A DNA stretch of 34,169 nt, taken from contig JAHJJI010000093.1 of the NCBI GenBank assembly GCA_018823025.1, positions 1 to 34,169 on the forward strand. Direction: 5' to 3'. Source of the DNA: Gammaproteobacteria bacterium. Lineage in GTDB: Bacteria; Pseudomonadota; Gammaproteobacteria; Burkholderiales; Sulfuricellaceae. The notes beneath the pieces were generated by a model. The model was not told the DNA's origin. It saw nothing but the letters and a program-made list of their open reading frames with translations, and searched no databases. Of the stretch, positions 26,254 through 34,169 are shown one piece after another. The stretch's first letter is position 1. Every line of letters starts with the position of its first letter. The position numbers were made by a program, and so were the translations under genes.

Positions 26254-29097
26254 TTAAATCACCATGGCATTCTGCAGATCCGCCAGTTTATCCAGCACCT
26301 GATCCTTCAGTTTCAGCAGCTGCGGACATAGTGACTCAGCAGCCCGGATATCGCCAGCATCGCGCAATCGAATGATTTCCGAACCGACTTCATGCACATG
26401 GGCGTGGATCGGCTCCAACTCGGCAAAAACCGGCAGATGGCCGTAGCGCTCCCTGCCTATACCATCGAACCATAAACCGAAACGGCAGTGGTGATGATCC
26501 GTCAACTCTGCCTTGGCCAGCGCCATCGCGGCACTGCTGACCGCTGTCGTCACCTGTTTGACCCATTTCAAATGATCCTGCTGCGCCACCAGCAGCGGGA
26601 AGTCAGCCAGATCCCAGCGCATGTCCGCCCAGCGCAGCCAGGCTGGATCGGGTCTGAACTGCGCACACCATGCCGGCACGTCGACTGCGGGCATGGGGCG
26701 GGCGATGCCATAGCCCTGCGCCTCATCGCAGCCCAGGCGCATCAGCATCACGCCATGCTCCGTTGTTTCGACCCCCTCGGCGATCACGCCCAGCTTGAAA
26801 ATACTCGCCAGACTCACCACGCCCTCGATAAGGGCCAGATCATCCGGGTCTTCCAGCATGTCGCGCACGAACGACTGATCGATTTTCAGAGTATTGGAGG
26901 GCAGGCGCTTCAGGTAAGACAACGATGAATATCCGGTACCGAAATCGTCCAGCGCGAACTTGACACCCTGCTTCTGGCAGGCAGCCATGATCGCCCGCAC
27001 CGACTGTATATCCTCGAGCGCGGCGCTTTCCAGAATTTCCAGTTCCAGAGAACCGGGCGAAACCGTGGGATATAACTCAAACAGGTCGCGCAACTGGTCG
27101 ACCAAATCCGTGTTCTGAAAATGACGCGCCGCGATATTGACGCTCACCGTGGTGCGCATCCCCGCTTTCTCCCATACCGCAAGCTGGCGCAAGGCTTCCT
27201 GCAAAACCCATAAGCCGATTTCCACGATCAGATCGGTATGTTCAACCTGCGGCAGAAAGTCCAGCGGCCCGACCAACCCGCGCTCCGGATGCTGCCAGCG
27301 CAGCAGCCCCTCGAAACCGATAACCTGGCCGGTACGCATGTTCACCTTGGGCTGATAATATAGCCGCAGCTCTCCCTGTCGAAGCGCCTGGGCGACACGT
27401 TCCTTCTCGCGAAAACGGGAACGCGTCTGCTGGTCGAGCGACACATCGAAAATGGAATAGCGATTACGGCCCGCCTGCTTGGCCTGATACATGGCCTGAT
27501 CGGCGTGGCGCAACAGGCTTTCTGGATCGGCATCGTTGAGCGGGTACACCGTCACACCGATACTGGCGGAGACCTGCACCTCCCGGCCGTCGATATGGTA
27601 GGGCCTGGCAACATCGATCAGAATCCGGTCCAGCGCCACCTCCATATCGTCAATATCATCAACATCGTTGAGCAGTAGCACGAACTCGTCCCCACCCAGC
27701 CGGGCCACCGTATCCCCTCCGCGCACGTCATGCAGGAAGCGTTGCGCCACCTCTTTCAATAACTGGTCGCCCAGCTCATGCCCATAGAGATCGTTGACCT
27801 CCTTGAATCCGTCCAGATCGACAAGGGCCAACACCAGCAATTTATCCTGCCGTTCCGAATTGGAAATCGCCTGATCCAGCCGGTCGGATAACAAGGAACG
27901 GTTGGGCAACCCGGTCAGCGAATCGTGCCCAGCCTGCCAGGTAATTTGCTTGATCAGCTTGAGCTTGTCGCTGACGTCACGAAAAGTCAGTACGCAACCC
28001 ATCACGCTGCCATCCTGATTGCGAATCTGCGTGAAGGAAAAATCGATATCGAATTCGTGGCCGGCGCGCGTCACCAGCAGGGAATTGATTTCCGGCTTGA
28101 CTACCTCGCCATAGAGTATCGCCTGGCAGCTAAGATTCAGCGGCAATCGGGTAGTTTCGCCGATGACTTTGAACACCTCGTGCAGTGACCGCCCCTGTGC
28201 TTCTGCCACGCTCCAGCCCGTCATCTGCTCCGCCAGTGGATTGAGATACTCCACCTGCCCCGACATGTCGGTGGAGATCATCGCCTCGCCAATCGAGGAC
28301 AGAGTGGCCTGGACGCGCGATCTCTCGGTACTGAGATTGTTCTCGCTTTGCAGCAATGACTGCAGCAGCTGCTCCACTTTTCCCACCATACTATTGAAGG
28401 CGTGGGCGGCAGCCCGGATTTCCGTGGCGCCTCTGGCCTCTACCCGCACGGCACGATCACCCTGCTCGAAACGAAGGGCAGCAGCCGATAACTGGCTTAG
28501 CGTTTTCAGGTTGCTGCGCAGCGCCCATGCAGTCAGCAGCAGAATAACCAGCATCACCACGCAAACAATTTTGATCTGAACGACCAGATGGCTCCACACG
28601 ATATTGATTACCGGGGTGAAATCGGCGCGCAGTGTCAGCGTGCCGTAGTTCCCTCCGCCAGACTCGATGGGGAACGATTCTTCCATCTCGGGAATGGCGG
28701 CAATGCGCAGTAACCAGTCAGGTGCTTCAAGCCGCACCGGCACAGGGCGTTGGGCAAGCAGCGAACCTGAGCGCGACTTCCACTCGATGCGACTGATATA
28801 TCCACGCTCTCTGACCTGGGAATCGAGCAATTTCCGGATCCGGGCAAAATCAGCGATCACCTCCGGCTCAGCCAGTAATAACGCCAGGGAACTCCCGGTC
28901 TCGCGCAGTTCCGCCTGAAGGTGGCCGCTAAAGTAGGCACTCTCGTCGACAATCAGGAGATAGCTACGCGTGCTGGCCGCAGTCAGTATCACCAGCACAA
29001 TGACGAGCATCAGACGAGGCAATAGCCCGACACTTCCCCATAACGCCAATAATTTTCCCGGTTTTCGCACTACGCCAGCACCCCCTGATCCAAACAT
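26254..29097 (-). CDS. Membrane GGDEF-EGL c-di-GMP protein with one PAS domain and a C-terminal CZB domain
   Basis: 947 residues, paralogue of the next gene. It has the same plan: two membrane helices around a periplasmic sensor, HAMP, then a single PAS (about 265-385), GGDEF at 468-472 with RGGD five residues before, an EAL-type domain, and a C-terminal CZB domain with H842, C871 (CRFGLW), H898 and H902. The signature of the phosphodiesterase domain is E596-G-L in FEGLLRW, not EAL; DDFGTGYSS and LKIDQSFV are intact, so activity is possible. ATG 29097 has no clear ribosome site. Compared with its neighbour it lacks the first PAS domain entirely, the sequence being joined at the same point after LLQS. 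The two genes probably arose by tandem duplication and may be co-transcribed. Confidence 0.93.
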   Translation of the reverse strand: MFGSGGAGVVRKPGKLLALWGSVGLLPRLMLVIVLVILTAASTRSYLLIVDESAYFSGHLQAELRETGSSLALLLAEPEVIADFARIRKLLDSQVRERGYISRIEWKSRSGSLLAQRPVPVRLEAPDWLLRIAAIPEMEESFPIESGGGNYGTLTLRADFTPVINIVWSHLVVQIKIVCVVMLVILLLTAWALRSNLKTLSQLSAAALRFEQGDRAVRVEARGATEIRAAAHAFNSMVGKVEQLLQSLLQSENNLSTERSRVQATLSSIGEAMISTDMSGQVEYLNPLAEQMTGWSVAEAQGRSLHEVFKVIGETTRLPLNLSCQAILYGEVVKPEINSLLVTRAGHEFDIDFSFTQIRNQDGSVMGCVLTFRDVSDKLKLIKQITWQAGHDSLTGLPNRSLLSDRLDQAISNSERQDKLLVLALVDLDGFKEVNDLYGHELGDQLLKEVAQRFLHDVRGGDTVARLGGDEFVLLLNDVDDIDDMEVALDRILIDVARPYHIDGREVQVSASIGVTVYPLNDADPESLLRHADQAMYQAKQAGRNRYSIFDVSLDQQTRSRFREKERVAQALRQGELRLYYQPKVNMRTGQVIGFEGLLRWQHPERGLVGPLDFLPQVEHTDLIVEIGLWVLQEALRQLAVWEKAGMRTTVSVNIAARHFQNTDLVDQLRDLFELYPTVSPGSLELEILESAALEDIQSVRAIMAACQKQGVKFALDDFGTGYSSLSYLKRLPSNTLKIDQSFVRDMLEDPDDLALIEGVVSLASIFKLGVIAEGVETTEHGVMLMRLGCDEAQGYGIARPMPAVDVPAWCAQFRPDPAWLRWADMRWDLADFPLLVAQQDHLKWVKQVTTAVSSAAMALAKAELTDHHHCRFGLWFDGIGRERYGHLPVFAELEPIHAHVHEVGSEIIRLRDAGDIRAAESLCPQLLKLKDQVLDKLADLQNAMVI

Positions 29098-29108
29098 TTC
29101 ATAAATCT

Positions 29109-29239
29109 ACCACAGAGGCGCGGAGACACAGAGAAAACCATGCGCCAGAGGGTTAACCTGTTTTCCATCCACAACCCCGTTTAGCGCTGCCCTTTGCCGC
29201 AACTTATCTGAAACAAAAAACGCTCAGCGTCTCTGTCGT
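29109..29239. repeat. 131-bp intergenic element with 17-bp inverted ends
   Basis: ACCACAGAGGCGCGGAG (29109-29125) and CTCAGCGTCTCTGTCGT (29223-29239) are inverted copies with 14 of 17 matches. The ends are of the CACAGAG/CTCTGTG kind that recurs as dispersed intergenic repeats in many proteobacteria. No gene lies inside. It fills most of the gap between yrfG and the upstream end of the GGDEF gene. Confidence 0.6.
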
Positions 29240-29254
29240 GAAAAACTCATACCC

Positions 29255-29908
29255 TCATCGCGGAATAATTTCCAGAAAGTCATGAATGGCATCGAATTCC
29301 GCCACATCCTTGGCAGGCAGTTGCGTGTCCGGTCGATGCACCGCGAGCAGATGGGCGATGCCATAATTCCGTGCCGAGCGCAGCACCGGCAAGCTGTCGT
29401 CCACCAGCAGCGTGGCAAGAGGATCGTAGCGCTCGGCGGACTGAAGCTTGTCCCAGAACCCGGGATGCTCTTTGGGCACGCCGATGTCGTGGGCACAGAT
29501 GACCGAATCAAAAAAACCATCCAGACGGGTTTTGCGCATCTTCAAGGCCAGGCTCTTGTGGTGGGCATTGGTGACCAGCACGACGTGCCGACGGCCGCCG
29601 CGCAGCGCCGCAAGAAAGTCGGTGACATGCGGATGCACGGCGATGAGATGCTCTACCTCCTCCTTGAGCTGGGCGATGTCCAGCCCCAGTTCACGCGTCC
29701 AGTAATCCACACAATACCATTCCATGGTACCCACCACCTTGTGGTAGCGTGGCGCCAATGCATCCTGCGCTGCCTGATGGCTCAGGCCGTGTTTTTCGGC
29801 GTAGCGCAGCGGGACGTGCTCGAGCCAGAAATGGTTGTCGAAATGCAGGTCGAGCAGGGTGCCGTCCATATCGAGGAAAACGGTCTGTATGGTGTTCCAG
29901 GCTAGCAT
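29255..29908 (-). CDS. yrfG: HAD-superfamily GMP/IMP nucleotidase, YrfG type
   Basis: 217 residues. HAD motif I is D13-M-D15 in VFLDMDGTLLDL; motif II is the VLVTNAH strand, the lysine is in GVPKEHPGFW, and motif IV is LLVDDSLPVL. The cap is helical. The start MLAWNTIQTVFLDMDGTLLD and HFDNHFWLEHVP match YrfG of E. coli, which dephosphorylates GMP and IMP. It is a cytoplasmic protein. ATG 29908 lies 7 bp from a heptamer tandem repeat, and the gene ends next to the 131-bp inverted-repeat element, so it sits between two repeats. There is no functional link with the signalling genes around it that I can see. Confidence 0.88.
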   Translation of the reverse strand: MLAWNTIQTVFLDMDGTLLDLHFDNHFWLEHVPLRYAEKHGLSHQAAQDALAPRYHKVVGTMEWYCVDYWTRELGLDIAQLKEEVEHLIAVHPHVTDFLAALRGGRRHVVLVTNAHHKSLALKMRKTRLDGFFDSVICAHDIGVPKEHPGFWDKLQSAERYDPLATLLVDDSLPVLRSARNYGIAHLLAVHRPDTQLPAKDVAEFDAIHDFLEIIPR

Positions 29909-29914
29909 TTTATT

Positions 29915-29977
29915 GAGTCCTGAGTCCTGAGTGCTGAGTGCTGAGTGCTGAGTGCTGAGTGCTGAGTGCTGAGTGCA
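29915..29977. repeat. Heptanucleotide tandem repeat, nine units
   Basis: Two GAGTCCT units (29915-29928), six GAGTGCT units (29929-29970) and one GAGTGCA (29971-29977), without interruption. An inverted copy, ACTCAGGACTCAGCACT, follows at 29986-30002 inside the 3' end of the hybrid kinase gene. The unit is far too short for a CRISPR repeat. Confidence 0.97.
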
Positions 29978-29983
29978 AAGATT

Positions 29984-32900
29984 TTACTCAGGACTCAGCA
30001 CTGTTTTTTCACTCGGCACTATATTTAAAGCCTCATCGATCGCGGTAAGCAGCTTGTCGACCGCTATTGGTTTGGTAACAAAATTCGTGAAGCCGGCTTC
30101 CAGCGCCAGTGCGATATGACGGGGGGTGGCGTCCGCGCTCACGGCAATCACCGGAATAGTGCAAAGCTGATCATCTTCACGCAGAACGCCAAATGCTTCC
30201 ATGCCGCTCATGCCGGGCAGGTTCATGTCCATCAGGATAAGGTCTGGCCGAGTGGTGTGCAGGAGTTCCAACCCCTGCTCTGCGGTCAAGGCCGAAATCA
30301 GCGTCAAGTCCGGGCGTCGACTTTTAAGCACACTGCTCACCAGCGCCTGATTCGCCGAATTGTCTTCGATATACAACAGCACATGGCCGGTATTAGCAGC
30401 AACAGGAGCCACCCCGGCAGTCGGGTCATCGTCGCCGTACTCCGGCAATTCGATCCAGAAAGTCGTTCCTTCGCCCTCCCTGCTTTCAACCCCGATTCCG
30501 CCACCCATCAGCTCCACCAGGCGCTTGGCGACAGCCAGCCCGACACCGGTACCTTGGATCTGTAATTTGTCCGCGTCCAGCCGGTTAAAAGACACGAACA
30601 ATTCATCCAGCCTGTCGGCCGGAATGCCGGCGCCAGTATCGGTCACGCTCACCTTCTGCCAGCCGGGGGCGGAGCGCTGGCATGCCAGGGTGATCGTACC
30701 CCCCTCACGGTTGTATTTGATCGCGTTGGAAAGCAAATTGAGCATCACCTGCTTGAAGCGGGTGTAGTCAGCCCAGACAAAGCACTCGCCGCAGGCCGAC
30801 ACATGTTCTTTGATCATTAGCTGGCGCTCGCTCGACAAGGGCGAAACCAGATCGATGCATTCCTGCACCGCCTGAGCCAGCATCACCCTCTCCAGATGCA
30901 TCTGCATTTTACCGGCCTCGATCCTGGCAAGATCGAGAACCTCGTTGACCAGAGCAAGCTGATGCCAGCCGGCCTGGATAATATGCTTGACGTTTTCGCT
31001 CTGGGAAGGCGACAGCGGCTCCACCGAGTCATACTCCATCAGCTGCGCAAATCCGAGGATGGCATTGAGTGGGGTGCGCAATTCGTGGCTCATGCGCGAG
31101 AGGAATTCGGACTTGGCGCGGTTGGCCTGTTCCGCCTCTTCCTTGGCGCGCAGCAGCTCCTGGCCGGACCGCATGTTTTCGGCGGCCAGCCGCAGCGATT
31201 TGATGCCGTAGGCGAGGTTCCCGGCCAGATCCCGCAGCAGTTCAACCTCGTCCTTCTCGAACCCGCCGGCAGTGGCCGAATAAACTGTCAGCACACCGGC
31301 CGGATCGTCATCCAGCGACAAGGCAATCACCGCAGCGTAACCGCGCGCCAGCGCCTCTTCGCGCCACGGCGTCATGATGGGATCGGTGGCGATATTTTGG
31401 ACCAGACAATGCTGGCCACTTCGAATCGCCACGCCGATCGGCCCCCTGCCGTATTCGCTGTTGGCGTCCCAGACCACGCCAGCCTTCCCCAGATAGTCCA
31501 GCTCCGCACCCGCCACCGCGACCGGACGCACCGATTTCGCCGCGTCTTCCATGGCAAAACCGACCCAGGCCATGCGATAGCCGCCGGCATCCACGCAAAT
31601 CTGGCAAATCTCATGCAGCAGTTGATTTTCGTCCCTGATGCGCACCAGCGCCTCGTCGCACGAGTTCAGCATTTTCAGCGTGCGGTTAAGCTTGACCAGC
31701 GCTTCTGCCGACTGCTTGCTCGCCGTAATGTCGGTACGGATCGCCACATACTGGTAGGGCTTTCCCGAGTGGCCCAGAAAGGGGACGATGGTGGTATCCA
31801 CCCAATAGTAGCTGCCATCCTTTTTGCAGTTGCGGATCTCGCCCCGCCACACCTCGCCGCGCGCGATGGTCGTCCACATCTGTATAAAAAAACCATGGGG
31901 ATGGTAGCCGGAATTGAGCAGGCGATGATTCTGCCCGAGCAGTTCCTCGCGGGAATACTGGCTGATCTCGCAAAACCTGTCGTTGGCGTAAACAATCTTG
32001 CCGGCGGGGTCAGTAATCGCCACGATCGAATGCTGATCCAGGGCGAATTTCTGCGATTCCAGCTCACCCAGAGTTTTTTCGAGCATGAGCGCGCGTTCCG
32101 CCAACTTCTCCTCGAACTGTTTGCGCTCGGCGATTTCCACTTCAAGCTGCCGATTGCTCTCGTGCAGCTCATGGGTACGCTCTTTGACGCCCTGTTCAAG
32201 CGCCTCATGAGAGTGCGTAAGCTCACGAAAATTTTTCCCCAGGCCGACCGCCATGTCGCCAAAATTGGCGACCAGTGTATTGATTTCGATAATCGGACTG
32301 GCCGGGAGATAGACGCTCTCTCCTTCGAGCACTTTCCATCTCAGATTGGTCGAAGCGTCCGCCAGCCTGGACAGCGGGTCGACGAGTCGGTAGCTGACCA
32401 GCCTGCCCAGCACAAAAATCAATACAGCGAAGCCCAGCATTGACCGTAGGCTGCTGAAAAAAGCCTGCCGCATCGCCTTCTGATAGAGTTCGCCGGGAAT
32501 TTCCACCAGCAGGGTCAGCCCGCCATTTTCCGGCAGTGCCGTTGCCCTTTCGAAATAATAACCCTCTCGATAAATCGCGTCGGCGGTAATAATGTGAGGC
32601 GCCTGGCTTTTGCCGTCCAGGGTAGATCCTGGGGCCAGTCTGATGTTGCCTTCATGCGCATGAATCTGGCCGGGAACGAGATCGCCGCGCGATGCGGCAA
32701 CAATACGCCCGGCCCGATCAAGAACTGTCAGTGTTATTTGACCTTGGAAGTCATGCGCTTTCAACTCCGAGGCCATTTCTGCTGGATCGGAATGCCCGCT
32801 CAACTCTTGCACCAAAGCATCGGAAAGAAAACTCAGCTCCCGGCCGATATTGGCCTCTATCATCCCCTGCTGATGGCGAATGCCGGATGCGGTCAAAACC

Positions 32901-33478
32901 AGGAGCGGCAGCAGCGCCGCAATCAACAGTAAAGTGAATATCGCCTGACGCAGCGAGATTTTCTGTCTGCTATGCGAGGACCCGCCCAGCAGGGTCGGCA
33001 ACTGCATGATCAGAAGAGCGGCTATTGCGTTGCCGATGCCGTTGACACCATTGCGCAGTGCATAATAGGTGGCCATACTGCTGTCGCCGCTGCCGACCCA
33101 ATAATTGAGCAGCCAGGTTGCGGGCATGCCGATCAGCAGCCAGTAAACGCTGTCCAGCGCAACGATATTGCGCCGGCTGTACTGGCAGGCAAAGATCAGG
33201 GCGATTGCCTCGCCGCCATACAAGAGCGGGCCGAACGGGTGATGCCAGACGGCAACCAGGGGAATGATGGAAACGGCGCCGACCACCAGAGCCCAGAACC
33301 GACCGAGTGTCCGGGCCGCAATCAGCACGGCGATGCTGCCGAACAGGATTTCGACGCCGGGGAATAACCATAGCGTAAAATGATTGCCCAGCACACCCGC
33401 AAGGGCTAAAACCAGCGAGGCTGCAACGGCTTTCAACGAGAATTTCGACTGCCCAAATAGGAGCTCTTTGTCCTGCAT
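29984..33478 (-). CDS. Hybrid sensor histidine kinase (multi-TM, PAS, GAF, HisKA, HATPase, receiver)
   Basis: 1164 residues. An N-terminal multi-helix membrane sensor (about 15-170) is followed by a helix near 180-200, an extracytoplasmic region (about 205-340), a helix near 345-365, a HAMP-like segment and a coiled coil (about 415-480). Then come PAS (about 485-605, ending [13 protein letters not shown]), GAF (about 620-775), HisKA with H798 in [13 protein letters not shown], a full HATPase ([32 protein letters not shown]), and a receiver with D1084 in [10 protein letters not shown] and the TKPIA lysine. The phosphate probably passes on to an unlinked Hpt or regulator. ATG 33478 follows AAGGTAAAAT. 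The last residues (VLSPE) are encoded by repeat-like DNA next to the heptamer array. It is divergent from the gene at 33596. Confidence 0.93.
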   Translation of the reverse strand: MQDKELLFGQSKFSLKAVAASLVLALAGVLGNHFTLWLFPGVEILFGSIAVLIAARTLGRFWALVVGAVSIIPLVAVWHHPFGPLLYGGEAIALIFACQYSRRNIVALDSVYWLLIGMPATWLLNYWVGSGDSSMATYYALRNGVNGIGNAIAALLIMQLPTLLGGSSHSRQKISLRQAIFTLLLIAALLPLLVLTASGIRHQQGMIEANIGRELSFLSDALVQELSGHSDPAEMASELKAHDFQGQITLTVLDRAGRIVAASRGDLVPGQIHAHEGNIRLAPGSTLDGKSQAPHIITADAIYREGYYFERATALPENGGLTLLVEIPGELYQKAMRQAFFSSLRSMLGFAVLIFVLGRLVSYRLVDPLSRLADASTNLRWKVLEGESVYLPASPIIEINTLVANFGDMAVGLGKNFRELTHSHEALEQGVKERTHELHESNRQLEVEIAERKQFEEKLAERALMLEKTLGELESQKFALDQHSIVAITDPAGKIVYANDRFCEISQYSREELLGQNHRLLNSGYHPHGFFIQMWTTIARGEVWRGEIRNCKKDGSYYWVDTTIVPFLGHSGKPYQYVAIRTDITASKQSAEALVKLNRTLKMLNSCDEALVRIRDENQLLHEICQICVDAGGYRMAWVGFAMEDAAKSVRPVAVAGAELDYLGKAGVVWDANSEYGRGPIGVAIRSGQHCLVQNIATDPIMTPWREEALARGYAAVIALSLDDDPAGVLTVYSATAGGFEKDEVELLRDLAGNLAYGIKSLRLAAENMRSGQELLRAKEEAEQANRAKSEFLSRMSHELRTPLNAILGFAQLMEYDSVEPLSPSQSENVKHIIQAGWHQLALVNEVLDLARIEAGKMQMHLERVMLAQAVQECIDLVSPLSSERQLMIKEHVSACGECFVWADYTRFKQVMLNLLSNAIKYNREGGTITLACQRSAPGWQKVSVTDTGAGIPADRLDELFVSFNRLDADKLQIQGTGVGLAVAKRLVELMGGGIGVESREGEGTTFWIELPEYGDDDPTAGVAPVAANTGHVLLYIEDNSANQALVSSVLKSRRPDLTLISALTAEQGLELLHTTRPDLILMDMNLPGMSGMEAFGVLREDDQLCTIPVIAVSADATPRHIALALEAGFTNFVTKPIAVDKLLTAIDEALNIVPSEKTVLSPE

Positions 33479-33595
33479 ATTTTACCTTGATCGATTGGCC
33501 CCAGCCATGTAATCATGAAACCCACCATAACCACAATCACAAAATATGTATCGTAAGGAAAATACGCGGCCAACCTTCCTTGTCAGCATTGAATT

Positions 33596-34169
33596 ATGAA
33601 ATTATCAAATAATATGGCAAAACAAATGATCTCGAATTCGACGCGCTACTTCATATCCGGCACAACAGCCGGCATCCTGATCGGCCTTGGCGCTGTGCTG
33701 ATCGAATTGTTCTTAGGAAAATCGTCCGAACTCACCACATTAATTGGCAGCTTCCACCTTATTCTGATCGGTGCCGTTTACTTCGGCTGGATGATGGTGT
33801 TCCTGCTGACGCTGCGCCGCTTCGAGGCCAAGGCGGCAGAGGAATGGAAAATCGCCGATGGCGAAATCCACGAGCTCAGCCGCCGTACCCATGATTTGTT
33901 CGTTCAGCTTTCCGCGGAATTCAATGAGCAGATGGAAATCACCAGAACCGAAGTCCAGCAAATGCAGGATCTGCTTCGGGACGCCATCGAGAAACTGCTG
34001 AACAGTTTCACCGGCATGGAAGCCAGTACGCGCAAGCAGCAGGAACTGGCGCTGGAGATGACCGCGCTTCAGCAGGGCGAAAATGGCAACCAGACCGCCA
34101 GTTTCGAGAATTTCGTGAGCGAAACATCAGAAACATTGAGCCTGTTTGTCGACTCCACCGTAGAAACCA
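33596..34169 (+). CDS. Membrane-tethered coiled-coil protein, chemoreceptor-like, cut by the window edge
   Basis: 191 residues visible; the frame is open to the last base. Two membrane helices (about 18-42 and 50-75) are joined by a loop of only a few residues (KSSELTT), so there is almost no extracytoplasmic domain. A long charged, Gln- and Glu-rich helix then runs to the end, like the HAMP-less cytoplasmic arm of methyl-accepting chemotaxis proteins. The conserved signalling hairpin is not in view, so the assignment is tentative. Start is ATG 33596, with ATG 33614 or 33626 as alternatives; none has a clear ribosome site. It shares a 117-bp promoter region with the hybrid kinase, which suggests a functional link. 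Confidence 0.6.
   Translation, partial: MKLSNNMAKQMISNSTRYFISGTTAGILIGLGAVLIELFLGKSSELTTLIGSFHLILIGAVYFGWMMVFLLTLRRFEAKAAEEWKIADGEIHELSRRTHDLFVQLSAEFNEQMEITRTEVQQMQDLLRDAIEKLLNSFTGMEASTRKQQELALEMTALQQGENGNQTASFENFVSETSETLSLFVDSTVET

Noticed and set aside
29915-29977. CRISPR-like array
   Set aside because: The units are 7 bp with no spacers; it is a simple tandem repeat.
30896-32443. 515-residue open frame on the plus strand opposite the hybrid kinase
   Set aside because: Antisense shadow of the kinase; no motif, signal or ribosome site supports it.

Overview
The window reads as ordinary chromosome of a Gram-negative betaproteobacterium. The closest feel is an autotrophic or sulfur/iron-oxidising Nitrosomonadales-type lineage. 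This is an inference from the gene set: alaA-hom-thrC order, glcDEF with a serine/alanine-glyoxylate aminotransferase, ClpB behind a sigma32 promoter, many two-component and c-di-GMP proteins, and GC-rich coding with several families of palindromic intergenic repeats. I see no rRNA, tRNA, CRISPR array, phage or transposase gene.

Layout. (1) 1-2613, minus: a membrane CHASE-PAS-PAS-PAS histidine kinase cut by the left edge. (2) 2614-3753: a spacer with a triple 10-bp repeat (likely OmpR-type regulator box), a small secreted glycine-zipper protein and a strong terminator. (3) 3797-10249: a protein-quality and thiol-redox region. On the minus strand are clpB, its terminator, then overlapping yjbQ, a two-domain TlpA-type thioredoxin, dsbB and a membrane-anchored DsbA-like protein. 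Divergent from clpB is a pair made of an exported hydrolase-like protein lacking a nucleophile serine and a second TlpA-type thioredoxin. (4) 10406-15398, minus: glcD-glcE-glcF plus a glyoxylate aminotransferase, a complete glycolate to glyoxylate to glycine route (phosphoglycolate salvage). (5) 15631-18188: nadC, an AEC-family permease and a SIMPL-domain secreted protein. (6) 18218-22344, minus: alaA, hom and thrC, with an 84-bp palindrome between hom and thrC. (7) 22373-22982: a 163-bp MITE-like element and a Mth938-like protein with a TTG start. (8) 22985-34169: a signalling island with two tandem paralogous GGDEF-EAL proteins that both end in a zinc-binding CZB domain, a YrfG-type nucleotidase between two repeat elements, a 1164-residue hybrid histidine kinase, and the start of a divergent membrane coiled-coil protein resembling a chemoreceptor without a ligand domain.

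The most unusual items are the paired GGDEF-EAL-CZB proteins (they differ by one whole PAS domain, and one has EGL in place of EAL), the operon of TlpA, DsbB and DsbA-like proteins (CETC active site in the last), the serine-less hydrolase-like/TlpA pair, a Glu-to-Val change two residues after the second Walker B glutamate of ClpB, and the repeat families. All protein functions come from motif recognition by eye; no database search was possible.
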